DNA of 38,143 nt from an uncultured Chitinophagaceae bacterium (GTDB taxonomy: Bacteria; Bacteroidota; Bacteroidia; Chitinophagales; Chitinophagaceae): assembly GCA_903904335.1 (NCBI GenBank), contig CAIVCF010000036.1:1-38143 (forward strand), given 5' to 3'. Numbering within the stretch: the first letter of the stretch is position 1; every line of letters begins with the position of its first letter. The notes beneath the pieces were generated by a model. It was not told the origin of the DNA. It did not search any database and saw nothing but the letters and a program-made list of their open reading frames with translations. The position numbers were made by a program, and so were the translations under genes. Positions 23,701 through 30,403 of the stretch are shown here, piece by piece.

Positions 23701-24303
23701 TTAAGATATTTTTTCTACCTGCATGTAACTCAACTCTACTGGAGTAGAACGTCCGAATATCTTTACAGTTACTTTTAGTTTTTTCTTTTCATCGTTCACG
23801 TCCTCAATCACACCATTGAAATCATTGAAAGGACCTTCTATGATCTTGATGGCTTCTCCAACAATGAAAGGTTCGCTGATCGTAACACCCTGATCATTCA
23901 TTTCATCCACTTTACCAAGCATCTTATTCACTTCGCTTTTACGCAATGAAATAATGTTTCCTTTGCTACCCTTGCCGTCAGTCAAGAAATGCATAACGTT
24001 ACTGATGTTACTGATATGCTGAACCATATCATCATTCAGTTTACCATCCAGTACTTCCATCATCACATAACCCGGGAAATAATTCTTTTCACGCATCACT
24101 TTTTTACCATTCTGCACTTTATATACTTTTTCCATCGGAAGGAATACCTGCTTGATCACTTCTGTCCATCCGCTGCGCTGAATATCTTTATCAAGATATT
24201 CTTTCACCTTACGTTCTTTACCACTCACTACACGCAACACATACCATTTGGTGTCGGGTTGCGGAGCAACGATTGCATCTAATACTTCTGATGATACTTC
24301 CAT
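23701..24303 (-). CDS. nusG: transcription termination/antitermination protein NusG
   Basis: Binds RNA polymerase and links it to Rho or the ribosome. It has 200 residues: the NGN domain KWYVLRVVSGKERKVKEYL with PGYVMMEV, and a C-terminal KOW domain (GEAIKIIEGPFNDFNGVIEDVNDEKKKLKVTVKIFGRSTPVELSYMQVEKI). Starts 7 nt after secE, the usual secE-nusG pair. Confidence 0.98.
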   Translation of the reverse strand: MEVSSEVLDAIVAPQPDTKWYVLRVVSGKERKVKEYLDKDIQRSGWTEVIKQVFLPMEKVYKVQNGKKVMREKNYFPGYVMMEVLDGKLNDDMVQHISNISNVMHFLTDGKGSKGNIISLRKSEVNKMLGKVDEMNDQGVTISEPFIVGEAIKIIEGPFNDFNGVIEDVNDEKKKLKVTVKIFGRSTPVELSYMQVEKIS

Positions 24304-24310
24304 TACTCAA

Positions 24311-24505
24311 TTACTTAAAAAGTGAATAAATTAATTTCAGCAATTGATTGCTGCTGAAATCCATCAACCAAACCATGGCAGTAATAATAACTGTTGCTAC
24401 CAATACGATTACAGTGCTTTGCTGTAATTGCAACCAAGTAGGCCAACTAACTTTTTCTACCAACTCATGATAGCTTTCTTTGAAATACGTTGTAATCTTA
24501 TTCAT
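24311..24505 (-). CDS. secE: preprotein translocase subunit SecE
   Basis: Short single-TM SecE (64 residues) of the SecYEG channel. The cytoplasmic helix FKESYHELVEKVSWPTW carries the conserved K-V-x-W-P-(S/T) motif and is followed by one membrane helix (TVIVLVATVIITAMVWLMDF). It lies between tRNA-Trp and nusG, as in many bacteria. Confidence 0.96.
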   Translation of the reverse strand: MNKITTYFKESYHELVEKVSWPTWLQLQQSTVIVLVATVIITAMVWLMDFSSNQLLKLIYSLFK

Positions 24506-24564
24506 TTTAATTTGGTTTTTCGTTTATTGGTTTATTAGTAAACAAACCGCTAAACATTACTCCG

Positions 24565-24635
24565 CACGGGCACTAGGATTCGAACCCAGATCAAAGGTTT
24601 TGGAGACCCGTATGCTACCGTTGCACTATGCCCGT
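24565..24635 (-). tRNA. tRNA-Trp (CCA)
   Basis: Minus-strand cloverleaf of 71 nt: acceptor ACGGGCA/TGCCCGT, T-arm GGTTCGAATCC, anticodon loop CTCCAAA with CCA. The anticodon stem has a mismatch at 27-43 and a G-U pair. The 3' CCA is not encoded. Confidence 0.93.
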
Positions 24636-24643
24636 ATGAATCA

Positions 24644-24687
24644 AAAGTCTCCGGTCAAAGTTTTTTATTCCCTTGACCAAAGACTTT
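24644..24687 (-). other. hairpin between tuf and tRNA-Trp
   Basis: AAAGTC (24644-24649) and GGTCAA (24653-24658) pair with TTGACC (24673-24678) and GACTTT (24682-24687). It may be a processing stem or a weak terminator behind tuf. Confidence 0.55.
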
Positions 24688-24733
24688 CGAATGTATGTTA
24701 TTTTCTTTTCTTGCGAAAAGATATTGTTCTTGA

Positions 24734-25924
24734 TTATTTCAAGATTTCAGTAACCTGACCGGCACCTACTGTTCTACCACCTTCACGAATCGCAAATTTC
24801 AAACCTTTTTCCATGGCGATAGGTTGAATCAATTTAACCTGTAAATTGATATTATCACCGGGCATTACCATTTCTGTTCCTTCTGGTAAAGTAACTTCAC
24901 CGGTAACATCTGTTGTACGGAAATAGAATTGAGGGCGATATTTGTTGAAGAATGGAGTGTGACGTCCGCCTTCATCTTTGCTCAATACATAAACTTCACC
25001 TTTGAATTCTGTATGCGGAGTGATTGATTTAGGCGCAACGATTACCATACCACGACGGATATCTTTCTTTTCAATACCACGTAATAATAAACCTGCATTA
25101 TCACCGGCTTCGCCACGATCCAATAATTTTTTGAACATTTCAACACCTGTAACAGTTGAGTTCAATGGAGCTTCCATCAAACCAACGATTTCTACAGCTT
25201 CACCTACTTTGATAACACCACGTTCGATACGACCTGTAGCAACTGTACCACGACCGGTGATAGAGAATACATCTTCCACACTCATCAAGAATGGTTGGTC
25301 AACCGGACGAGGAGGCAATGGAATATAAGAATCTACAGCATCCATCAACTCATCAATTTTTGCAACCCATTTAGCATCTTCAGCCATAGCACCTGTTGCA
25401 GAACCTTGAATGATCGGAGTATTATCGCCATCAAATCCGTTCTTAGTTAATAATTCACGGATTTCCATTTCAACCAATTCCAATAATTCAGGATCTTCAA
25501 CCAGATCCACTTTGTTCATGAATACAACCATACGTGGAACACCTACCTGACGAGCTAACAAAATATGTTCTCTTGTTTGAGGCATTGGACCATCAGTTGC
25601 AGCCACAACTAAAATAGCACCGTCCATTTGGGCAGCACCGGTAATCATATTCTTTACATAGTCAGCGTGACCCGGACAGTCAACGTGAGCATAGTGACGA
25701 CTTGCAGTTTGGTATTCAACGTGTGCAGTATTGATAGTAATACCACGTTCTTTTTCTTCGGGTGCACCATCAATCTCATCATATTTCTTAGCCACATTAC
25801 CCATACCTTTTTTAGATAAGATCATTGTAATGGCGGCAGTCAAGGTTGTTTTACCATGATCCACGTGACCAATTGTTCCAACGTTAACATGGGGTTTATC
25901 CCTCAAGAAGCTTTCTTTTGCCAT
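24734..25924 (-). CDS. tuf: translation elongation factor Tu
   Basis: GTPase that delivers aminoacyl-tRNA to the ribosome. It has 396 residues, with the G1 motif GHVDHGKTT near residue 19, [42 protein letters not shown], and the C-terminal domains ending [15 protein letters not shown]. It lies between tRNA-Thr(GGT) and tRNA-Trp, the tufB-type tRNA arrangement also seen in E. coli. No Shine-Dalgarno is present before the start. Confidence 0.99.
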   Translation of the reverse strand: MAKESFLRDKPHVNVGTIGHVDHGKTTLTAAITMILSKKGMGNVAKKYDEIDGAPEEKERGITINTAHVEYQTASRHYAHVDCPGHADYVKNMITGAAQMDGAILVVAATDGPMPQTREHILLARQVGVPRMVVFMNKVDLVEDPELLELVEMEIRELLTKNGFDGDNTPIIQGSATGAMAEDAKWVAKIDELMDAVDSYIPLPPRPVDQPFLMSVEDVFSITGRGTVATGRIERGVIKVGEAVEIVGLMEAPLNSTVTGVEMFKKLLDRGEAGDNAGLLLRGIEKKDIRRGMVIVAPKSITPHTEFKGEVYVLSKDEGGRHTPFFNKYRPQFYFRTTDVTGEVTLPEGTEMVMPGDNINLQVKLIQPIAMEKGLKFAIREGGRTVGAGQVTEILK

Positions 25925-26075
25925 TTTATTTGTTTTTTAGTTGTGTTTTAAAATTTTAAATGATTTACAAAGTTTAAAAACTATAATTTATTTTAGTAAT
26001 CAAATTACTGCTACACAGTAGCCATTCAAATCTGATTCCTGTTAATGAATCAATCTTCCTCTTTTCAAAAACCAG

Positions 26076-26147
<72 letters not shown>

Positions 26148-26240
26148 ATGTCAAAAAAAAAGATTGACGGTTAACCGTTGTTAGTTGACAGTAGAACAAA
26201 AAACTGCCATCTGCCATCTCTCATCTGACAACTTAAACTG

Positions 26241-26313
26241 AGCGGAAGACCAGGCTCGAACTGGCCACCTATAGCTTGGAAGGCTATCGCTCTACCAAAT
26301 GAGCTACTTCCGC
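26241..26313 (-). tRNA. tRNA-Gly (TCC)
   Basis: Minus-strand cloverleaf: acceptor GCGGAAG/CTTCCGC, anticodon stem ATAGC/GCTAT with loop CTTCCAA (anticodon TCC), T-arm CCAGTTCGAGCCTGG. Confidence 0.95.
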
Positions 26314-26332
26314 ATTATTAAAATCAGGATAG

Positions 26333-26340
26333 CAAAGGTA
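26333..26340 (-). promoter_or_regulatory. internal -7 element TACCTTTG before tRNA-Gly
   Basis: An exact TAnnTTTG match on the minus strand between tRNA-Tyr and tRNA-Gly; no TTG at the usual distance. It may give extra transcription of tRNA-Gly, tRNA-Thr(GGT) and tuf. Confidence 0.4.
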
Positions 26341-26401
26341 ATAGTGTTCACTACTATATTTATTATTCTGAGTCTAAAATTTAACTACAAAGATCTATTT
26401 G

Positions 26402-26483
26402 TGGGCAGTGGTGGATTCGAACCACCGAAGTCTGAGACGACAGATTTACAGTCTGTTCCATTTGGCCGCTCTGGAAACTGCCC
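26402..26483 (-). tRNA. tRNA-Tyr (GTA)
   Basis: Minus-strand 82-nt tRNA with acceptor GGGCAGT/ACTGCCC, anticodon loop CTGTAAA (GTA) in stem CAGA/TCTG, and a long variable arm (GTCTCAGAC) as expected for bacterial tRNA-Tyr. Confidence 0.95.
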
Positions 26484-26488
26484 GATTG

Positions 26489-26561
26489 AGCCGAAGAAGG
26501 GAGTCGAACCCGCGACCTGCTGATTACAAATCAGCTGCTCTACCAACTGAGCTACTTCGGC
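26489..26561 (-). tRNA. tRNA-Thr (TGT)
   Basis: Minus-strand cloverleaf: acceptor GCCGAAG/CTTCGGC, D-arm GCTCAGTTGGTAGAGC, anticodon stem CTGAT/ATCAG with loop TTGTA around TGT, T-arm CGGGTTCGACTCC. Only 5 nt separate it from tRNA-Tyr. Confidence 0.95.
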
Positions 26562-26599
26562 TTAATATTATTATTTTAAAGACCTAAATTCTATTTCTT

Positions 26600-26654
26600 T
26601 TCCCGGCTTTCCCGATTACAAATCGATAACACTACCAACTGCAGCTATTTCGGT
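26600..26654 (-). pseudogene. decayed tRNA-Thr(TGT) copy
   Basis: Read on the minus strand it keeps CCGAA, TAGCT.CAGTTGGTAG of the D-arm and CGATTTGTAATCG of the anticodon arm, aligning with the intact tRNA-Thr(TGT) 39 nt further on. The T-arm and 3' acceptor half are lost. It is a broken duplicate lying between the cluster promoter and the first intact tRNA. Confidence 0.65.
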
Positions 26655-26688
26655 AAAAAATAAAGAACTACCCCGTTTTTCGGGATGG

Positions 26689-26717
26689 CAAAGGTAATGG
26701 AAAACTTAAATCAACAA
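26689..26717 (-). promoter_or_regulatory. promoter of the tRNA-tuf operon
   Basis: TTG (26717-26715), 18-nt spacer and TACCTTTG (26696-26689) on the minus strand, ahead of the tRNA cluster and downstream of the raiA terminator. Confidence 0.65.
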
Positions 26718-26854
26718 AATTCTTGAAAAGAAAAATTTAAGGTACTTGTCAACAGTGAGCAGAGATTGTATGAAAAGCTTTACTGCAAAGGGTTTTACAA
26801 TAAAGCATTAAAATCATTTTATTAAAAAATGTTCCTTTATTGGCATAATAGAAA

Positions 26855-26882
26855 TAAAAAAGTCCTGCAAAATTGCAGGACT
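26855..26882 (-). terminator. raiA terminator
   Basis: AGTCCTGCA/TGCAGGACT, a 9-bp stem with a 4-nt loop, is followed by TTTTTATTT on the minus strand. The 329-nt stretch 26562-26890 holds this, the tRNA promoter and the tRNA remnant; nothing else coding is seen. Confidence 0.9.
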
Positions 26883-26890
26883 GTTAGTTT

Positions 26891-27190
26891 TTACGCGGCA
26901 AGTTTTTCTTTTTTTCGTTTTATTTGAGTGACGATAGATTCCAATGCTGTATCAAATGACTCTTCAAAAGACTTTGACGAAGCTTTCACAAAAAAATCGT
27001 GTCTCGGAACGTGTACCCTTATCTCAACAACCTTGTCTTTAATATTATGTACCACATTGTCTAACTTTAAAAACACATCCAACTTCAATATTCGGTCATG
27101 AAATGTGTTCAATTTTTCAGCTTTACGAGATACATAGTCAATCAACTTTAAATCTGCATCAAAGTGCACAGTTTGAATGTTAACGTTCAT
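26891..27190 (-). CDS. raiA: ribosome hibernation factor (short HPF/RaiA family)
   Basis: A 99-residue protein of the HPF/RaiA fold (beta-alpha-beta-beta-beta-alpha). It begins MNVNIQTVHFDADLKLIDYVSRKAEKL and has KDKVVEIRVHVPRHDFFVKASSKSFEESFDTALESIVTQIKRKKEKL. It binds the decoding centre of idle ribosomes. It lacks the C-terminal dimerisation domain of long HPF, so it is the short type. It lies behind the Xer gene in the rpsU-xer-raiA run that is common in Bacteroidetes, with its own terminator. Confidence 0.92.
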   Translation of the reverse strand: MNVNIQTVHFDADLKLIDYVSRKAEKLNTFHDRILKLDVFLKLDNVVHNIKDKVVEIRVHVPRHDFFVKASSKSFEESFDTALESIVTQIKRKKEKLAA

Positions 27191-27381
27191 AACAACTCAC
27201 GTTTTAAAAGTGAAAAAATAATATTTAAAAGAACTTCAGATAACTTATAGTTGACCGTTAAAGTTATATGGCACTATAAATTTAAAGTATTCAAATCGAA
27301 TAAAGAATAACCAATTTGCTTTTTTAGGAAATATTTTGATGGATTAACATAATGAGTTTGCCTGCTCATCCGGGTAAGAAT

Positions 27382-28284
27382 TCAAGCTTTGGGATGTGCT
27401 TTATTAAAAACCTCTTTCAGCTTCTCAATTGTGTTATGCGTATAGACCTGCGTGGCTGCAAGACTGCTATGACCCAACAATTCTTTTACAGCATTAAGAT
27501 CGGCACCATGATTCATTAAATGTGTTGCAAAACTGTGGCGAAGTATATGCGGACTCTTCTTTTGAATGGTTGTAACCTGCGATAGATATTGCTTTACAAA
27601 ACCGTATACTGAACGGGCTTGCAATGGCTTTCCTTTTTCATTCACGAAAATATTTGATACCTGCAATTTGAATTCAGCATGTTTATCTGCAATATACAAT
27701 TGCAAATCGTCCATCAATCCTTTTTCAACAGGAAGAATACGTTCTTTATTTCCTTTCCCTAAAACTTTTATTTGTTGATAGGATGGATCAATCTGTGTTT
27801 CTTTTAAATTGATCAACTCACTCAACCGCATACCGGTACTGTAAAATAATTGCAACACCAAACGCTCTGTTCTTCCTTTCCAATCATCAGTGAATGTTAC
27901 ATGCTCAAATAAAGTATCTATATCCTTTTCTTCAACAAATGAAGGCAACCGTTTACTGATCTTTGGTGAAATAATTACAGCCATTGGTGTTTCAGTCACC
28001 ACGCCTATTTTCATTTGGTGTTTGAAGAAAGATTTTAAGGAAGATATTTTTCGATTGATGCTTTTCGCGGTCATCTCATCTCCTTTTAATTCTGCCAACC
28101 AGCTTCGAACAAAAGAGCCGGTTATCTTTTCAATGGCAGGAGCATCAAATTGACTCATCAAAAAGCCGAAGAATTGTTCCAGATCGTTTTGATAAGATAT
28201 AATAGTGTACTGCGAATATCTCTTTTCAAATTTCAGATAATCGAGAAAAGTATTGATCTGTGGATATGCTTCAGTTATAGACAT
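27382..28284 (-). CDS. tyrosine recombinase XerC/XerD family
   Basis: A 300-residue site-specific recombinase of the Xer type, which resolves chromosome dimers at dif. The N-terminal SAM-like domain spans about 8-95 (FLDYLKFEKRYSQYTIISYQNDLEQF). The catalytic set is visible: Arg in STGMRLSELINL, Lys in LGKGNKERILPV, HxxR in HILRHSFATHL, His in LLGHSSLAATQVYTH and the Tyr nucleophile in the same segment. XerC or XerD cannot be decided by eye. Housekeeping rather than mobile: it sits in the conserved rpsU-xer-raiA order. A terminator hairpin from the rpsU side ends in a T-run that touches the ATG. Confidence 0.93.
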   Translation of the reverse strand: MSITEAYPQINTFLDYLKFEKRYSQYTIISYQNDLEQFFGFLMSQFDAPAIEKITGSFVRSWLAELKGDEMTAKSINRKISSLKSFFKHQMKIGVVTETPMAVIISPKISKRLPSFVEEKDIDTLFEHVTFTDDWKGRTERLVLQLFYSTGMRLSELINLKETQIDPSYQQIKVLGKGNKERILPVEKGLMDDLQLYIADKHAEFKLQVSNIFVNEKGKPLQARSVYGFVKQYLSQVTTIQKKSPHILRHSFATHLMNHGADLNAVKELLGHSSLAATQVYTHNTIEKLKEVFNKAHPKA

Positions 28285-28320
28285 AAAAAAGTAGCCTAAA
28301 GTTATTCACTCGAGGCTACT
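28285..28320 (-). terminator. rpsU terminator abutting the xer start codon
   Basis: AGTAGCCT (minus strand 28320-28313) pairs with AGGCTACT (28297-28290) around a 15-nt loop, then TTTTT runs directly into the xer ATG at 28284. Confidence 0.75.
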
Positions 28321-28346
28321 GAAATATGATTGGGTATAAAAGATTC

Positions 28347-28544
28347 TTAATCTTCTAATTTTCCACTTGCCAATTGCTGCTTGTAGATTGCTTTCAACAC
28401 CTGACCACGGCGAACAACCGATGGTTTGGTGAAAGTCTGGCGCTCTCTCAACTGCAACAAAGTTTTACTTTTTTCAAACTTCTTTTTGTACTTCTTCAGC
28501 GCTTTGTCGATGTTTTCACAATCTTTTGAATCAATAATAAGCAT
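28347..28544 (-). CDS. rpsU: 30S ribosomal protein S21
   Basis: A 65-residue bS21 protein near the anti-Shine-Dalgarno end of 16S rRNA. The sequence MLIIDSKDCENIDKALKKYKKKFEKS, RERQTFTKPSVVRRGQVLKAIYKQQ is typical of the Bacteroidetes form. Unlike every other gene checked in this window it has a perfect ten-base Shine-Dalgarno (TAAAGGAGGT, 28563-28554) nine nt before ATG. Family knowledge: in Bacteroidetes ribosomes bS21 helps hide the anti-SD, so such an SD lets free or bS21-poor ribosomes boost rpsU translation. Confidence 0.97.
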   Translation of the reverse strand: MLIIDSKDCENIDKALKKYKKKFEKSKTLLQLRERQTFTKPSVVRRGQVLKAIYKQQLASGKLED

Positions 28545-28553
28545 AACGTAAAT

Positions 28554-28563
28554 ACCTCCTTTA
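28554..28563 (-). promoter_or_regulatory. perfect Shine-Dalgarno of rpsU
   Basis: TAAAGGAGGT on the minus strand is fully complementary to the conserved 3' end of 16S rRNA, with 9 nt to the start codon. It is exceptional in this window, where genes such as tuf, rpoB and rplK have only AT-rich leaders. Confidence 0.88.
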
Positions 28564-28580
28564 GGTGATTAAATGGGCTG

Positions 28581-28610
28581 CAAAAATAGAGTTTCTGGTT
28601 GAATTTCCAA
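28581..28610 (-). promoter_or_regulatory. rpsU promoter (TTG-N19-TATTTTTG)
   Basis: TTG (28610-28608), 19-nt spacer, TATTTTTG (28588-28581) on the minus strand; expected transcript start leaves a leader of about 30 nt carrying the SD. Confidence 0.65.
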
Positions 28611-28653
28611 ATATCAAATGCTAAATAATAAAAGTTCGGATTAATTTGCAGCC

Positions 28654-29244
28654 ATGTTTTCAGGAATTATTGAATGTACAGGAATCGTTGAAAAGGTTGA
28701 ATCGAAGGGTTCTAACAAGACTTTTTGGATCAAATCACCCATCGGTAACGAATTGAAAATTGATCAAAGCCTTGCTCATAACGGCGTTTGTTTAACAGTA
28801 GAAGAAATCGCCAATTCCATTCACCGCGTTACTGCTATTGAAGAAACCTTGCGCAAAACAAATCTTCACACCCTGCAAATCAGTTCAGAAATAAATTTAG
28901 AAAGATGTATGCTGATGAATGGGAGATTAGACGGTCATATTGTTCAGGGGCATGTTGATTGCACCGCCACCTGTACCCACAAAAAACAATTAGATGGCAG
29001 TTGGGAATTCAGTTTTGAGTTTGATAAACAATTTGCACATTTAGTTATTGAAAAAGGTTCTATCAGCATCAATGGCACCAGCTTAACCTGTTTCAATGTT
29101 TCGGAAAATAATTTTACCGTTGCCATCATTCCTTACACATTCGAACATACCAATATCAAACATGTTGTTGCCGGGAGTATTGTAAACATTGAGTTTGATA
29201 TTATAGGGAAATATATATTGCGCAGGATGGAAACAGGAAAATAA
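28654..29244 (+). CDS. ribE: riboflavin synthase
   Basis: Dismutates 6,7-dimethyl-8-ribityllumazine to riboflavin, the final step of the pathway. It has 196 residues in two lumazine-binding halves: MFSGIIECTGIVEKVESKG and the second half beginning near LDGHIVQGHVDCTATC, each with the typical SLAHNGVCLTV / SISINGTSLTC segment. It is divergent from rpsU; a near-consensus TTAATTTG at 28641-28648 lies only 5 nt before ATG, suggesting a very short leader. No other rib genes are near. Confidence 0.96.
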   Translation: MFSGIIECTGIVEKVESKGSNKTFWIKSPIGNELKIDQSLAHNGVCLTVEEIANSIHRVTAIEETLRKTNLHTLQISSEINLERCMLMNGRLDGHIVQGHVDCTATCTHKKQLDGSWEFSFEFDKQFAHLVIEKGSISINGTSLTCFNVSENNFTVAIIPYTFEHTNIKHVVAGSIVNIEFDIIGKYILRRMETGK

Positions 29245-29307
29245 TTCTATACGGTTTCTTTGAATAATTCAATAAACCCTTATTTTTATTTCTTCAAAAA
29301 GAAACCG

Positions 29308-29601
29308 ATGAAAAAACATTTTGTGTTATATCTCAATCCTCCACGACCAACGTTTGCACAAGATATGTCAGATGAAGAACGAAGTATCATGCAACAGCAT
29401 GTGATCTACTGGAATAATTTGATGAATGATGGCTATGTTCTTGCATTTGGACCGGTGATCGACCCTTCGGGTGTTTATGGTCTCGGGATTGTTGAAGCTG
29501 AAAATGAAGATCAGGTAAAAAAATTTATTGCCGATGATCCTGCCAATGGATTGAACAGATATGAATATTATCCCATAATGGCAATAACGCCCAAAAAATA
29601 A
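29308..29601 (+). CDS. YCII-related domain protein
   Basis: A small protein of about 97 residues with the YCII (YciI-like) fold: KKHFVLYLNPPRP, MQQHVIYWNNLMNDGYVLAFGPVIDPSGVYGLGIVEAENEDQVKKFIADDPA and YYPIMAI. The His in QQHVIYW and the Asp in ADDPA are the conserved active-site pair proposed for the family. ATG 29308 is chosen over 29260 because it matches the family start. The biochemical role is unknown. It lies between ribE and an exported carbonic anhydrase, all in the same direction. Confidence 0.82.
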   Translation: MKKHFVLYLNPPRPTFAQDMSDEERSIMQQHVIYWNNLMNDGYVLAFGPVIDPSGVYGLGIVEAENEDQVKKFIADDPANGLNRYEYYPIMAITPKK

Positions 29602-29621
29602 AAACTTTTAATTTAACCGAT

Positions 29622-30326
29622 ATGAAACTTCTAAAATTTTCTGTAATTTTTGTTATCACTGTATTATTGCTGTCAAATAATTTTTTGATGGCACAAGACC
29701 ATCATGAAGCAAGCACAAAAAAACCTGATCCTGATACTGTTATTGCCTGGTTGAAAAAAGGTAATACAGAATTTGAAAAAAATGAAAATATCAAACATGC
29801 GATCGATCCAAAGTTAAGGATGGAATTAGCGAAGGGTCAAAATCCTCAAGCAATCATCTTAACTTGTTCCGATTCAAGGGTTTCTCCGGAACTTATTTTT
29901 AATAAAGGATTGGGTGACCTGTTTGTGGTTCGTGTTGCGGGCAATATTACAGATGATGCGGTCTTGGGCAGCATCGAATACTCAGCCGAACATTTGCATA
30001 CGCCATTGATCGTTGTAATGGGTCATACCAACTGCGGTGCTGTTGCTGCTGCAGTAAATGATCAAAATGACAAAGACGTTCACACTGCAGACATTAATAA
30101 CTTAATACGTACTCTGACTGATAAGATTCAACAATCAGTTCTTTTTGCGAATGAAAAAGATCCTGACCCGGTAAGAAATGCCTTGGTCTCCAACATTAAA
30201 TACAACACGATTATTTTACGCAATGCTCATCCAACATTAAGTAATTTGATTAATACGCATGAATTAAAAGTTGTAGGCGCTGTATATCATTTAGAAACAG
30301 GAAAAGTGGAGTGGTTGAATTTTTAA
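29622..30326 (+). CDS. exported beta-class carbonic anhydrase
   Basis: Hydrates CO2 to bicarbonate with a zinc ion. It has 234 residues including a signal peptide (about 1-24, VIFVITVLLLSNNFLMAQ), so it acts in the periplasm. The zinc ligands lie in LTCSDSRVSPE (CxDSR) and MGHTNCGAV (HxxC); NKGLGDLFVVRVAGN and GSIEYSAEHL are further family marks. It begins 20 nt after the YCII gene and is followed by a strong bidirectional terminator. Periplasmic beta-carbonic anhydrases may supply bicarbonate, for example to a carboxylase such as PEP carboxylase; that link is inference. Confidence 0.93.
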   Translation: MKLLKFSVIFVITVLLLSNNFLMAQDHHEASTKKPDPDTVIAWLKKGNTEFEKNENIKHAIDPKLRMELAKGQNPQAIILTCSDSRVSPELIFNKGLGDLFVVRVAGNITDDAVLGSIEYSAEHLHTPLIVVMGHTNCGAVAAAVNDQNDKDVHTADINNLIRTLTDKIQQSVLFANEKDPDPVRNALVSNIKYNTIILRNAHPTLSNLINTHELKVVGAVYHLETGKVEWLNF

Positions 30327-30352
30327 ATACAGTTTGTATACATCATTAAAAT

Positions 30353-30382
30353 AAAAAGGAGTTGAATGATCAACTCCTTTTT
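30353..30382. terminator. bidirectional terminator (carbonic anhydrase / M14)
   Basis: GGAGTTGA/TCAACTCC with an ATGA loop, A-run before and T-run after, between convergent genes. Confidence 0.93.
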
Positions 30383-30403
30383 ATTTATATAGCTAAATTA
30401 TTT

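Noticed and set aside
26148-26240. Inverted and tandem-like words between tRNA-Thr(GGT) and tRNA-Gly (ACGGTTAACCGT; repeated CATCT units)
   Set aside because: Short low-complexity intergenic DNA of a type frequent in Bacteroidetes; too short and imperfect to call a defined element.
26299-26587. Plus-strand frames over the tRNA cluster
   Set aside because: They are translations of antisense tRNA genes; the cloverleafs explain the sequence.
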